A stretch of 64,000 bases of DNA, from contig NZ_CP056775.1 of assembly GCF_016894445.1 (NCBI RefSeq), forward strand, positions 1,180,001 through 1,244,000. The letters run 5' to 3'. Below are positions 28,376 to 37,371 of the stretch, piece after piece (the first letter of the stretch is position 1; every line of letters begins with the position of its first letter). The DNA is from Dyadobacter sandarakinus (GTDB lineage Bacteria; Bacteroidota; Bacteroidia; Cytophagales; Spirosomataceae). A program made the position numbers and the translations under genes. A model generated the notes under the pieces. It had not been told where the DNA came from and did no database searches. It was given only the letters and a program-made list of their open reading frames with translations.

Positions 28376-28675
28376 TCACCCGACATCTTTTTTCGAAGTG
28401 CCCAGGGTATCAAACACAAACTCTGCTACCGGATCGTCCGGACTGTGTTTTTGCGAGATGAATACGGCCAGTTGCTTGTCCCAGTCGAGCAGCGCCTCAT
28501 CGGGCCCGGCTCCTGATCCGAGAATGCCCGTCGCCTTGTCAGGACCCAGCAACGCATAGTACGTGCCGTCTTCTGTATAAACATCGGGACGGAACGTGCG
28601 TATCGTTTTTGAATACGGCCCATTCTCAAAATCGATGGAGATCAGGTTCTCGGGATCAATCTGCATTTGTTCCAT
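28376..28675 (-). CDS. Hypothetical acidic protein, 99 residues
   Basis: Not recognised. Small soluble acidic protein without signal peptide (starts EQMQIDPENLISIDFENG), with an Asp/Glu-rich composition and a central glycine stretch (GILGSGAGPDEALLDWDKQL). It sits between the ECF sigma gene and the DUF3891 gene on the same strand. A DUF-type conserved Bacteroidota protein is likely, but I cannot name it. Confidence 0.55.
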   Translation of the reverse strand: MEQMQIDPENLISIDFENGPYSKTIRTFRPDVYTEDGTYYALLGPDKATGILGSGAGPDEALLDWDKQLAVFISQKHSPDDPVAEFVFDTLGTSKKDVG

Positions 28676-28807
28676 AACAACGTTCTTTGGTTTGGGCCAG
28701 AGTACAGCAATCTTTGTGCCTGAGCAGGGAAAAGACGCCCTATCTCAAAAACACCACGAACGTCCTGATGGAAGTTGCGCATATACCGGCAGGGTTATCG
28801 TGCCGGT

Positions 28808-29524
28808 TTATGGTTTGGAAAAAGTAAATGCGTGCAGCCTTGCATTCGCCTGTTGGAGCAGGTCCCGCAATGCTTCCGGCCGCTTGAATGACAGCTGACT
28901 GATGCACCGGCTCTCATAGCTGACCTCAAAGGACGCAGGCTCAAACGGCCATGGCTGCACGGCCAGGTCACCGTTTTCAGCCCTGAAAAGCTGGTAGGTC
29001 GTCCCGTCCGGACCATTGCTGATCTCCATTTTACGTCCTTCCGGCGGGATCAGGTCCTGGCACATGATCAGCGACAAGGCATCACAAAATTCCAGCAGCT
29101 CGTAGCTGGCTGCGACGGCCTTTTCGGTGGTTCCGGCTTCTGTAATCCATTCTGCTTCTTTTTGTTCCAGTTGTTCGCAGTACTTTCCGGCAGTGGGTTC
29201 ATCCCGATACAAAAACCGGATGTGCCTTGCGATGAGCAGGCCTACATAGCGTCCCTTTGCAAATGCCATGTTGAGGAGCCGGTCACAATATTCCTCGTCA
29301 AAAGGCTTCATTTTAAAGTTTTTCGGCCCGCCAGTTTCGGGATTAATCTCAGGCATGCTGAGCTCTTCATTGGCGTCGTCGTGCTCCGCCGTGGCGATCA
29401 GCGTGTCCACCCACCGGGCAGGTTGGTCTTCTTTTTTCCATTGCGCACAAATCTGTGCGGCCAGAAGTCCGTGTGATCGCTGCATGATCATGGACCAGCC
29501 TTCCGCTGTATAGTTTACTATCAT
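28808..29524 (-). CDS. DUF3891 family protein
   Basis: 238 residues from the ATG at 29524, giving the typical family start MIVNYTAEGWSMIMQRSHG and then LLAAQICAQW; the frame is open 20 codons further upstream. An all-helical soluble protein rich in His, Glu and Trp (ATAEHDDANEEL, LLIARHIRFLY, LLEFCDALSLIMCQDLIPP). DUF3891 has no established function; the conserved His/Glu/Asp positions in the helices would fit metal binding, which is inference. Confidence 0.85.
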   Translation of the reverse strand: MIVNYTAEGWSMIMQRSHGLLAAQICAQWKKEDQPARWVDTLIATAEHDDANEELSMPEINPETGGPKNFKMKPFDEEYCDRLLNMAFAKGRYVGLLIARHIRFLYRDEPTAGKYCEQLEQKEAEWITEAGTTEKAVAASYELLEFCDALSLIMCQDLIPPEGRKMEISNGPDGTTYQLFRAENGDLAVQPWPFEPASFEVSYESRCISQLSFKRPEALRDLLQQANARLHAFTFSKP

Positions 29525-29739
29525 GTTCAGTATCGAAAAATAAGGTGCGGGGAAAATGTCCCGTTCTGACCGTCCGGCGTACAATTCCTGAGCCAGCTGA
29601 TTGCGGCGTCAGCTTTTTTGGGCAATGAAGGGGTATTTTTTACATAACTCCAAGCATCTTAAAAGTAATACGTAGTAATTATTTCAACATTTTACTGTTT
29701 TGTACCCCCAAATTTTTGTGGGGTATGCAATTTTATTCT

Positions 29740-29910
29740 TAATTTCGAATCCGTAAATGATAACACGATTACATACACGATTGGCAAAAGGGTCATCCAC
29801 GCGGCTCGTGCTTCCGCACCGCAGAATGACCCTCAGCCATGTACACCATCAAAGACTAATGTTTGATTGAGTGGTGCGGAAAGGCCGGATGATTTTCGTC
29901 CGGCCTTTTT
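29740..29910 (+). promoter_or_regulatory. Leader-like element: promoter, 37-codon ORF, alternative hairpins and terminator
   Basis: A possible -7 box TAATTTCG (29740-29747) is followed by an ATG at 29757 opening a 37-codon frame that ends at 29870 and contains SHVHHQ near its end. AGGGTCAT (29789-29796) pairs with ATGACCCT (29826-29833). TTCCGCACC in that loop (29812-29820) can instead pair with GGTGCGGAA (29873-29881), directly before the terminator. This is the layout of an attenuator, but no amino-acid biosynthesis operon follows, so a free-standing small RNA is equally possible. Confidence 0.4.
29880..29910. terminator. Rho-independent terminator
   Basis: AAAGGCCGGA (29880-29889) and TCCGGCCTTT (29899-29908) form a perfect 10-bp stem with a 9-base loop, followed by further T residues to 29910. 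It ends the leader-like element on the plus strand; the A-run on the other side could also serve the minus strand. Confidence 0.85.
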
Positions 29911-30373
29911 GGTTAATAGTTGTGATCAAAAATCATCCAACTCAATCTACTTCCAGATTGCCACTTTACGGCTGCCCGCAAGCTCTCTCCACCCGCGAAA
30001 GACACTCTTCCGATTAAATGTCAGCTGAACATTCCTGCAACAATCTAGTGCGATTAGCCCGCCTTCGCTTGCGCTGTCCGGAGGGATAATTCGGGAAGGT
30101 TCCTGTACGGAGTCGCTGCTGAAATGCATTGTGGAGGTGGAGGATGGGTTTGCTGCCCGAAAGAATATTGGCATGCATTTTTATTAGCCTAGGGCCGTTT
30201 CTCCCGGCTTGCTGAGCAATTTTGATTTACAGGAATTTGTCCCCATCGGGATCTGCGAAGATGCCGGCTGGTGATCATAGGAGGGCATTCCCCGCAAAAG
30301 TTGCTTGCTATGTATTGCGAGAAAAAAATATTCTAGCGTAAAGGAAGGTTTAAACTTTTATCAACAAACAATT

Positions 30374-30601
30374 ATGAAAACAGGAAACATCACAAAACTG
30401 ATGCTGCTGGCAGTGATCACATTCGGCTGTGCAGACAACAAAAAACAGGATTCCGATGCCGCGCAGGGCACACCCGTTGATAGCACAGTGATCGGGAAAG
30501 ATTCGAGCCAGGCAGACGTGCGCCGGGACATCGAGCTGAGCGACCCGGCCAAGCAGACGCTCCCCGGCAGGGATACCACCAATACGGACGAGCCGAAATA
30601 A
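30374..30601 (+). CDS. Small lipoprotein, 75 residues
   Basis: Not recognised beyond its lipoprotein signal (KLMLLAVITFGCADNKKQ, lipobox Cys in TFGC). The mature part is short, hydrophilic and low in complexity (Asp, Ser, Thr, Lys), without predicted fold. I chose the ATG at 30374 because it starts the signal peptide. It precedes a DUF4142 lipoprotein gene by 84 bases on the same strand, and both probably belong to one transcript ending at the strong terminator at 31259. Confidence 0.65.
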   Translation: MKTGNITKLMLLAVITFGCADNKKQDSDAAQGTPVDSTVIGKDSSQADVRRDIELSDPAKQTLPGRDTTNTDEPK

Positions 30602-30685
30602 AAAGCACAGGAGCAGGGTGCTGGCTGGCACGGTTCTTTGCACAGGCTGCCCCTTTCAATAATCAACATTCTAAAAACATTTGTT

Positions 30686-31237
30686 ATGAAGAAAGTGCAC
30701 CTGCTGCTCGTTGCAGCGATGTTTTTTGCCGTCGCATGCGACGATGATGATGACGACGATAATGGAAATATGGTGTCGCAGGTTGACCAGACCTTTGTTA
30801 CCAATGCTGCCGACGGAGGCATGTTTGAGGTAAAGGCCGGAGAGCTGGCGGTATCCAAAGGTGATACCACAAAACTCGGCTCCATGCATGGTGATACGCT
30901 CAGTGTGAAGGCATATGGCCGTATGATGATCATGGATCATACCAAGGTAAACGAAGAATTGATGTCGCTTGCCACTCGTAAGGGCGCCGCTGTTCCAAAA
31001 ACCCTGAGTGCCGCGAAGCAGCAGAAGATCGACAGTTTGTCGGCCGCAAATGGTGCTGCCTTCAGCAGGTTGTATGCCAAGATGATGGTGGCCTCCCACA
31101 TGGAGACTATCAAAGTTTTCCAGACAGAAACGTCGGGCGGGAATGATACGGAGATTAAAACCTGGGCAGGCAGCAAGGTACCTGCATTGCAGCACCACCT
31201 CGAAATGGCCGAAGCTTTGCAGGATTCAATTCAGTAA
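30686..31237 (+). CDS. DUF4142 domain-containing lipoprotein
   Basis: 183 residues from the ATG at 30686 (KKVHLLLVAAMFFAVACDD). The lipobox Cys is followed by an uninterrupted run of seven Asp residues, which fits the acidic surface-export signal of Bacteroidota lipoproteins. The mature part is a ferritin-like helical bundle of the DUF4142 type (DQTFVTNAADGGMFEVKAGELA, RMMIMDHTKVNEELMSLA, MMVASHMETIKVFQTE, LPALQHH-like VPALQHHLEMA). It carries the conserved His and Asp positions of the family; no activity is established. Confidence 0.88.
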   Translation: MKKVHLLLVAAMFFAVACDDDDDDDNGNMVSQVDQTFVTNAADGGMFEVKAGELAVSKGDTTKLGSMHGDTLSVKAYGRMMIMDHTKVNEELMSLATRKGAAVPKTLSAAKQQKIDSLSAANGAAFSRLYAKMMVASHMETIKVFQTETSGGNDTEIKTWAGSKVPALQHHLEMAEALQDSIQ

Positions 31238-31258
31238 GTAATTTGTCAAAGCTTGCAG

Positions 31259-31290
31259 AAACGCCGGTGCTCAGGCACCGGCGTTTTTTT
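31259..31290 (+). terminator. Rho-independent terminator
   Basis: AAACGCCGGTGC-type stem: ACGCCGGTGC (31261-31270) pairs perfectly with GCACCGGCGT (31275-31284), extended by A-T pairs on both sides, a TCAG loop and a run of seven T. It ends the DUF4142 transcript. Confidence 0.92.
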
Positions 31291-31375
31291 GTGAGAAAAT
31301 TTTTTCAGGGTAAAATGCAAAATCTTTAAGCCAAGTTTTTACATTTACCCATCCTCAAATCTTATCATTCAGGCA

Positions 31376-31927
31376 TTGGGCAGGATTATCTCCATATTGC
31401 TCTTCGGACTGTTGCTCTACAACATGGTCGGCTACCCGGTAGTGTACCTCATGGAAGAGCGGCTTGAAGTGGGCAGGGGCGGCAGACCCTATGTGGAGGC
31501 TGCGGGTAGCGGTGAACTTTTGCTTAAAATTCCGGTTGCTGTACCTTATCAGAATAGCTGGGATGCGCCGGAGGCCGCCACAGGGCAGATTGAGCATGAA
31601 GGCCAGTTTTACCAGATGAAGAGCCGCCAGCTACTCAATGACACATTATATGTGCGCTGCGAATTTGATCAGAATGCCCGTGACCGATTTACTGAGCTGG
31701 TTTCCAGGGTAACAGATCAGGTAACCGGGCATACTTCTGATACACAAAAAGGCTCGCACGCTACTGTTTTAAAACATTTCCTTAAAGAATACATGAGCCA
31801 GAACAGGAAGCATACTTTCTACCTGCTCGAATGGGCGCCTGCCCGCACGGTGGCTTTTCCAGCGCCGCAATTTATTTCTGCAGAAAATCTACACTCGGTA
31901 CCTTCGCCACCGCCGGATCTGGCTTAG
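31376..31927 (+). CDS. Hypothetical membrane-anchored protein, 183 residues
   Basis: Not recognised. One N-terminal hydrophobic segment (RIISILLFGLLLYNMVGYPVVYL), then a hydrophilic, probably periplasmic domain (VPYQNSWDAPEAATGQIEHEGQFYQMK, HTFYLLEWAPARTVAFPAP). The ORF starts at a TTG; no ATG is available in frame upstream or near the membrane segment, so a TTG start or an error in the start is possible. It follows a strong terminator, hence has its own promoter; a TACATTTA at 31340-31347 is a near-match to the -7 consensus. Confidence 0.6.
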   Translation: MGRIISILLFGLLLYNMVGYPVVYLMEERLEVGRGGRPYVEAAGSGELLLKIPVAVPYQNSWDAPEAATGQIEHEGQFYQMKSRQLLNDTLYVRCEFDQNARDRFTELVSRVTDQVTGHTSDTQKGSHATVLKHFLKEYMSQNRKHTFYLLEWAPARTVAFPAPQFISAENLHSVPSPPPDLA

Positions 31928-32060
31928 TAAATCGCTTTTTTGTTCTCCTGAAAAAACAGCTTTCCGCGACGTATATGTCGTAGCGGCCTGTATCACGTGC
32001 ATGCATTTGCAACAAGGAGCATTCAAAATTTTTACTAACCAAAGATCACTTTCAAAAAAA

Positions 32061-32621
32061 ATGGCGCATATCTCCTTACCCGATGAATCCCTTCCGGGCA
32101 TTGTCGGCCTGTTTGCCTTCCGGCCTGAAACCCACGGCCCCCTGAACTTACTCGCGGAAACCCTGCTGAGAGGCGAATCTCCCCTGACCGGCGGCGAGCG
32201 CGAGCTGATCGCATCCCACGTCTCGCACCTCAACAACTGCCACTTCTGCCACACCTCCCACGGGGCTGCCGCCATGGCGCACCTGGATTGTGACATTTCG
32301 CTGCTTGACGATATAAAGCAGAATTTCCGGCAAATTGAAATCTCTTCCAAGCTGCGTGCCTTGTTGAATATAGCTGCCAAAGTGCAGGTTTCAGGCAAGG
32401 AAGTGCGCGAGGAAGATATCGCCGCGGCGCGTGCCGAAGGAGCCAATGATCAGGAAATCCATGATACCGTGCTGATCGCGGCTGCATTCTGCATGTTCAA
32501 CCGCTATGTGGACGGACTCGCTACCTGGGCGCCTCAAAACAATGAGGATTACCGCGAAATGGGCCAGCGCATGGCTTTTACGGGTTATGTCAGATACGCT
32601 GACGCTACCCCGCAGGACTAA
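32061..32621 (+). CDS. AhpD-like carboxymuconolactone decarboxylase-family protein (copy 1)
   Basis: 186 residues from the ATG at 32061 (AHISLPDESLPGIVGLF). The AhpD-like core has CxxC in NNCHFCHTSHGAAA, the redox-active pair of this family, with nearby His residues. The rest is helical (LRALLNIAAKVQVSGKEV, EIHDTVLIAAAFCMFNRYVDGLATWAP). Such proteins are alkylhydroperoxidase-type thiol reductants; the partner here is not known. It is followed after three bases by a second, clearly related copy (same ELIA, CxFC and EIHDTVLIAA stretches). Confidence 0.9.
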   Translation: MAHISLPDESLPGIVGLFAFRPETHGPLNLLAETLLRGESPLTGGERELIASHVSHLNNCHFCHTSHGAAAMAHLDCDISLLDDIKQNFRQIEISSKLRALLNIAAKVQVSGKEVREEDIAAARAEGANDQEIHDTVLIAAAFCMFNRYVDGLATWAPQNNEDYREMGQRMAFTGYVRYADATPQD

Positions 32622-32624
32622 GCG

Positions 32625-33200
32625 ATGCCCTACATACCACTGCCCGGCCACCTGCCGGGCATTACCGGATTGCTGGAATACAGCAAGGTTACCGCGCATC
32701 CGATCCGCGTGCTTACGCAATTTCTGCTTCGGGGTGAAAACAGCCTGACCGAAGCGGAGCGTGAGCTGATTGCCACTATCGTTTCACACAACAACGAATG
32801 CAGGTTCTGCACGGCAGCGCACACGGCTGCTGCGGATGTGCTGCTGGGGGAAAGTGAAACCTGCGAAATGGTAAAGCAGGATATCGATACTGCGCCCGTG
32901 AGCGACAAGATGAAGGCTTTGCTGAAAATTGCCAAACTCGTACAGATAAGCGGAAAAGCAGTTACGCCCGAGGCAGTTGCGCTGGCAAAATCCGCCGGAG
33001 CGACCGATGTGGAAATCCACGACACGGTGCTGATCGCCGCTTTGTTTTGCCTGTACAACCGCTATGTCGACGGGATGAATACCGTTGCGCCGGCTGACCC
33101 AGCTTTTTACAAAGGCTTGGGCCAGCGGCTCAAAGAGCATGGTTACAACAGATTGCCGAATGGTTACGACCATTTAAAAAAAGAAAACCAACCTTCCTGA
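32625..33200 (+). CDS. AhpD-like carboxymuconolactone decarboxylase-family protein (copy 2)
   Basis: 191 residues, paralogue of the preceding gene. The CxxC motif is in NECRFCTAAHTAAA. Shared landmarks with copy 1 are LPGITGLLEY, ERELIATIVSHNN, KMKALLKIAKLVQISGKAV and EIHDTVLIAALFCLYNRYVDGMNTVAP. It begins three bases after copy 1 and ends 15 bases before a TonB-dependent receptor gene, so the two peroxidase-like proteins are probably made together with an uptake system. Confidence 0.9.
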   Translation: MPYIPLPGHLPGITGLLEYSKVTAHPIRVLTQFLLRGENSLTEAERELIATIVSHNNECRFCTAAHTAAADVLLGESETCEMVKQDIDTAPVSDKMKALLKIAKLVQISGKAVTPEAVALAKSAGATDVEIHDTVLIAALFCLYNRYVDGMNTVAPADPAFYKGLGQRLKEHGYNRLPNGYDHLKKENQPS

Positions 33201-33215
33201 TTTCAAACATTTTTT

Positions 33216-35978
33216 ATGAAAAAACTTTTACTCCTGCTCTGCCTGGTGGCGGGGCTTGCTGCGAGTCAGAATGCGTGGGCACAAATCCGCGGTTATGTTT
33301 TGGATGCTGATAATCAAAGGCCGGTTGCGGGTGCTGCTGTTTCGGTGAAAGGAAAGAATACCGGCACGGTAACCAATGCGGAGGGACATTTTGAATTGAA
33401 AACCAGTACCCCCGCTACACTGACGATTACGCTGGTGGGTTACGCCCGCATGGAGACCGAAGGAACCACAAATGAAGAACTGCGCATTTTCCTGGTACCT
33501 TCCATTGAAGAGCTGAATCAGGTGGTGGTGACTGCCTCCCGCGTGGAGGAAAGTATTCTCCGCTCGCCGGTAAGCATTGAGAAAATGGATGCGCGGCAGA
33601 TCCAGCAGACACCTTCGGCCAATTATTACGATGGTCTGGTAAATATGAAATCGCTGGATATGGTAACCAGCAGCATTACGTACAAGCAGATCAACACCCG
33701 CGGGTTCAACACGACCGGCAACAGCCGCTTTTTGCAGCTGGTCGACGGCGTCGATAACCAGCCTTCGGGTTTGGGCTTTGCGATGGGTAATTTATTTGGG
33801 CCGCACGATATCGACGTGGAAAGTGCCGAGCTGATCCCCGGCGCAGCCTCTGCATTGTACGGTCCGATTGCCTTCAACGGCATGCTGAACACCCGGACGA
33901 AGAATCCATTTGCATACCAGGGACTGAGCGTGCAGACGAAGTTTGGCTTCAATCACATAGGAGACGGCACTGAACCTGGCGCAAAGCCGCTGTACGACCT
34001 GGCAATCCGGTATGCAAAAGCATTCAATAACAAGTTTGCATTTAAAGTAAATGCTTCCTATTTAAAAGGAACTGACTGGTATGCAAACGACTACACCGAC
34101 ATTGACCCCAATACTTCTCCCGAGAACCGCGGCCCGGCCAATCCCGGCAAGAACCAGCTGAATATCTACGGGGATGAAGTGGCGCAGACGATCCCGAACA
34201 TCGGCCGCGTGTCGCGGACGGGTTATGAGGAAAAAGACCTGGCGACTTACGGCGTGTACAGTCTGAAACTGAATGCAGCCCTGCATTACCGCATTACCGA
34301 TAAGCTGGAAGCGATTTACCAGGGAAATTTCAATCAGGGTACGGCACAGTATACAGGCAGTAACCGCTTTGTGATCAATGATTTTAAATTTATCCAGCAC
34401 AGACTGGAGTTGCGTGGCAGTAACTTTTACGTGCGCGCATACTCCAACCAGGAGCTGTCTACCAACTCCTATAATACGCGCGCGCTCGGCCAGCAGATCA
34501 ACCGCACCTGGGTGCGTGACCTGGCAGGAAATGTGGTGACGCCGGACAAAGCGGATGCAACCTGGTTTGAAAGATATACCGCAGCTTACAATGGATTGGT
34601 CAATGGAACCGGCAGCAAAAACCATGATGCAGCCCGTTCATTTGCGGATCAGGGTCGTGTACTCCCGGGCTCCGAAGCGTATGAAGCTGCCAAAGACCGG
34701 TTGATCCAGACACGCGGACTGGCGGGAGCGGGTATCCTGAGCGAATGCAGCCTGCGCCATGTGGAAGGTATGTATGATCTCAGCTCTGCATTGAAGGTTT
34801 TCAACTTGCAGGTGGGTGGAAATTACCGCAAATATTACCTTAATACCGGCGGGACGCTTTTTGATGATAAAGACAAAAACCTGACGAACGACGAATATGG
34901 TGCATTTGCGCAGGCTTCCAAATCTTTGTTCAAAGAACATTTGAAGCTGACAGTTTCTGGTCGGTACGACAAGAATGAAAACTTTGTAGGCCGCTTCACG
35001 CCCCGCGCTTCCGCTGTTTTTTCACCCACAGAAAACCACCACATCCGCGCCTCCTACCAGACCGGCTTCCGCAACCCGACTGTTGCTGACCAGTTTATCA
35101 AGCTGAACGTAGGCCCGATCATTATCCTTGGCGGCGCGCCGGTGAACTCGGCGGGTTTGAATGCGTATGAGAACTCGGTGACGATTGCTTCTTTTTCGCA
35201 GTTTGCCAGCGCATTCGGAGCCGATATGCAGAAAGGCGTGCCTTTCCCACAGGCAGTGGCAAACAACAAAGACAAGCTCGTGAAGTCCAACGTACCCTAT
35301 ATCAAATCTGAGAAAGTGAAGAGCTACGAGGTGGGCTACAAAGGTTTGCTGGGGCAGAAATTCCTGTTTGATATCAATTATTATTTCAGTGAGTACACCG
35401 ATTTTATGATCAATACGGTGGTAGCACGTGCGAAATCCGACATTCTATTAGCCGACGGATCGGTGAACCCGGCAGCGGCCGCTGAGCTGCTGGGAGCCGA
35501 TCGTCAATTGTTCCAGCTGTATACCAATGCGGCGGACAAGGTATCTATTCAGGGCATCTCGGCCGGACTGACTTATGCTTTACCCAAAAACTACAAGCTC
35601 ACCGCCAACAGTACCTGGATCAATTTCAATCTGAGAGATGCCGATGCGAACAATGTTCCTGCATTCAACACACCGGAATGGAAGACCAACCTGATTTTCG
35701 GTAACGCCCGGCTGACCGACAAGATCGGCTTCAATGTGGCGTGGCACTGGCAGAGTGCATTTGACTGGTACGGTACCTTCACCGAAAACAGACCCGGCCG
35801 CGTGCAGGCTTATAACCTCCTTGACGCCCAGATAAGTTACCGTATTCCAGGCCTGAAAACGATCGTGAAAGTGGGTGGTTCCAATATCACCAACAAATAT
35901 GTGGTGCAGGCTTACGGTTCGCCGGCAGTAGGAGGGCTGTATTATATAAGCCTGAATTTTGACCAATTATTCAGATAA
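33216..35978 (+). CDS. TonB-dependent receptor with carboxypeptidase-regulatory-like domain
   Basis: 920-residue outer-membrane receptor. The signal peptide ends near ASQNAWAQ (about residue 22), then a carboxypeptidase-regulatory-like domain (about 23-105; DADNQRPVAGAAVSVKGKNTGTV), plug (VVVTASRVEESILRSPVSIEKMD, VESAELIPGAASALYGPIAFNGML) and a barrel ending YYISLNFDQLFR. It is not of the SusC type and has no SusD partner. It lies between the AhpD-like pair and an MFS gene, which suggests it imports a small compound that the transporter then carries across the inner membrane. Confidence 0.92.
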   Translation: MKKLLLLLCLVAGLAASQNAWAQIRGYVLDADNQRPVAGAAVSVKGKNTGTVTNAEGHFELKTSTPATLTITLVGYARMETEGTTNEELRIFLVPSIEELNQVVVTASRVEESILRSPVSIEKMDARQIQQTPSANYYDGLVNMKSLDMVTSSITYKQINTRGFNTTGNSRFLQLVDGVDNQPSGLGFAMGNLFGPHDIDVESAELIPGAASALYGPIAFNGMLNTRTKNPFAYQGLSVQTKFGFNHIGDGTEPGAKPLYDLAIRYAKAFNNKFAFKVNASYLKGTDWYANDYTDIDPNTSPENRGPANPGKNQLNIYGDEVAQTIPNIGRVSRTGYEEKDLATYGVYSLKLNAALHYRITDKLEAIYQGNFNQGTAQYTGSNRFVINDFKFIQHRLELRGSNFYVRAYSNQELSTNSYNTRALGQQINRTWVRDLAGNVVTPDKADATWFERYTAAYNGLVNGTGSKNHDAARSFADQGRVLPGSEAYEAAKDRLIQTRGLAGAGILSECSLRHVEGMYDLSSALKVFNLQVGGNYRKYYLNTGGTLFDDKDKNLTNDEYGAFAQASKSLFKEHLKLTVSGRYDKNENFVGRFTPRASAVFSPTENHHIRASYQTGFRNPTVADQFIKLNVGPIIILGGAPVNSAGLNAYENSVTIASFSQFASAFGADMQKGVPFPQAVANNKDKLVKSNVPYIKSEKVKSYEVGYKGLLGQKFLFDINYYFSEYTDFMINTVVARAKSDILLADGSVNPAAAAELLGADRQLFQLYTNAADKVSIQGISAGLTYALPKNYKLTANSTWINFNLRDADANNVPAFNTPEWKTNLIFGNARLTDKIGFNVAWHWQSAFDWYGTFTENRPGRVQAYNLLDAQISYRIPGLKTIVKVGGSNITNKYVVQAYGSPAVGGLYYISLNFDQLFR

Positions 35979-35983
35979 CCCGC

Positions 35984-37201
35984 ATGGAAACTTTGGAAAT
36001 GACTTCCGTCAATACAAAAAGTGCGACCGGCAAGTGGCTGGCATTTGCATTGTGTTTTGTGACCTACACATTTAGCGGCACGGTATCGACCCTGATGTCG
36101 GTGTACCTGCCGGTCGCAATCCCGGAATTGCGGGGCCGGGCATTGTCCGAGTCCGAACTGGGATCCATAGGTGCTTATGTCAATGCGCTCTTTCTTTACG
36201 GATGGATGGTCGGCGGACTGCTTTTCGGTGTGATCAGCGACCGCATCGGCCGGGTAAAATCCCTCACGCTGGTGACGGCACTCTATGGCGCAGCCACTTG
36301 TCTGGTAACGGTTGTGCCCAATCTGGTAGCGTTGCTTGCATTGCGTTTTGCGGCAGGAATGGGCATAGGCGGTGTTCTATTGATTTCGACGGTTTACATT
36401 TCCGAAATATGGCAGGAAAAAAGCCGGGCGGTAATGCTGGGCATCCTGGCAGTTTGTTTTCCAATCGGGATTGTTGCTTCGGGAAGTCTGAATCTGTTGT
36501 TTTCAAACTGGCGCACAGCATTTGGGATCGGCATGGTGCCCGTGGTTACTGCATTGCTGATTTACCTGCTTGCGCCAGAATCGGCAAGCTGGCGGCATAT
36601 CAAAGCTTCTCCCAGGACAGATGATGCTATTTTTGACAAAAACAACCGGCCTAACCTGATCTCCGGCTCACTCATTTTCGGCTCGGTGCTGATTGGTTTA
36701 TGGGGTATATTTTCCTGGCTGCCGACCTGGGCGCAAAGTCTGTTGCATGGTGTGGGCGACGGACAAAAGGAGCGGGGTCTGCTGATGATTTTACTGGGCA
36801 TCGGTGGTATCATCGGTGGAATTTTGTCAGGTTTGTTAATTAATCGTTTTGGTAAAAAGAAAACCCTCTCCGCCACCTTCGCCGGTCTGGTACTCGCCTG
36901 CGCGCTGCTCTTTTTGACCAATAAAACCTTTACCAACATCATTTACCTCGAAACTGCCCTGCTTTCTTTCTGTTTCGGCATCAGTCAGGGTGCCTTGTCA
37001 AGCTACATTCCCGAGCTTTTCCCGGTGTCGCTCCGGGGCACGGCGACGGGTTTTTGTTTCAACGTCGGGCGTTTTTTTACGGCTACGGCGGTGTTCTTCA
37101 TCGGTTCGCTGGTGACGGTGCTGGGTGGTTTTGGCAATGCCTTGCTGGTATTCAGTGTGCCTTTTGTAGTGGCCTGGGCGGTGGTGATGCGGGGGAGGTG
37201 A
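35984..37201 (+). CDS. MFS transporter
   Basis: 405-residue major-facilitator protein with about twelve hydrophobic segments. The loop motif after segment 2 is GLLFGVISDRIGRVKSL (GxxxDRxGR), repeated between 8 and 9 as GLLINRFGKKKTL. Segment 4 has RFAAGMGIGGVLLISTVYISEIW, the sugar/aromatic-acid type pattern. Starts five bases after the TonB receptor gene. Cytoplasmic-membrane importer or exporter of an unknown compound; substrate not inferable from sequence. Confidence 0.92.
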   Translation: METLEMTSVNTKSATGKWLAFALCFVTYTFSGTVSTLMSVYLPVAIPELRGRALSESELGSIGAYVNALFLYGWMVGGLLFGVISDRIGRVKSLTLVTALYGAATCLVTVVPNLVALLALRFAAGMGIGGVLLISTVYISEIWQEKSRAVMLGILAVCFPIGIVASGSLNLLFSNWRTAFGIGMVPVVTALLIYLLAPESASWRHIKASPRTDDAIFDKNNRPNLISGSLIFGSVLIGLWGIFSWLPTWAQSLLHGVGDGQKERGLLMILLGIGGIIGGILSGLLINRFGKKKTLSATFAGLVLACALLFLTNKTFTNIIYLETALLSFCFGISQGALSSYIPELFPVSLRGTATGFCFNVGRFFTATAVFFIGSLVTVLGGFGNALLVFSVPFVVAWAVVMRGR

Positions 37202-37262
37202 GGGGGTACAACCAACTTTTGTCATAGTAAGTTGTCGGTTTAAAGCGCTTGCCTTTCCCACC

Positions 37263-37306
37263 TTTGTCACCCTGAGCGGATGGGGCCGCCCGCTCAGGGT
37301 GACAAA
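37263..37306. repeat. REP-like 16-bp inverted repeat
   Basis: TTTGTCACCCTGAGCG (37263-37278) and its exact complement CGCTCAGGGTGACAAA (37291-37306) flank a 12-base loop; one inner G-C pair extends the stem. The GTCACCCTGAGC core resembles a repetitive extragenic palindrome. It lies between the MFS and DUF3179 genes and could stop or stabilise the transcript. Confidence 0.7.
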
Positions 37307-37371
37307 AAAAGGGGCAGCTCAGTGTTTTATCAATAACGTATTAAAAGAAAATCAAACACAACCACCATTAC

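Larger units (their letters stand above)
29585..30373. other. Gene-poor stretch holding a leader-like RNA element
   Basis: Between the DUF3891 gene and the small lipoprotein gene. 29640-29755 is AT-rich and carries a possible promoter (TTTG at 29715-29718, TAATTTCG at 29740-29747). 29757-29910 holds a short open frame with overlapping hairpins and a terminator (separate entries). 29912-30373 shows no convincing gene; a 75-codon minus-strand frame at 29947-30174 is open but not recognisable. Confidence 0.5.

Noticed and set aside
28110..28379. 89-codon minus-strand ORF upstream of the ECF sigma gene
   Set aside because: It abuts the 99-residue gene but its composition is unlike a protein (many Gly, Pro and Cys without pattern), and it occupies the probable promoter region of the sigma gene.
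29947..30174. 75-codon minus-strand ORF
   Set aside because: The frame is open and the composition is not impossible, but there is no recognisable domain, signal peptide or conserved-looking core, and it lies in a gene-poor stretch. Homologue search would be needed to accept it.
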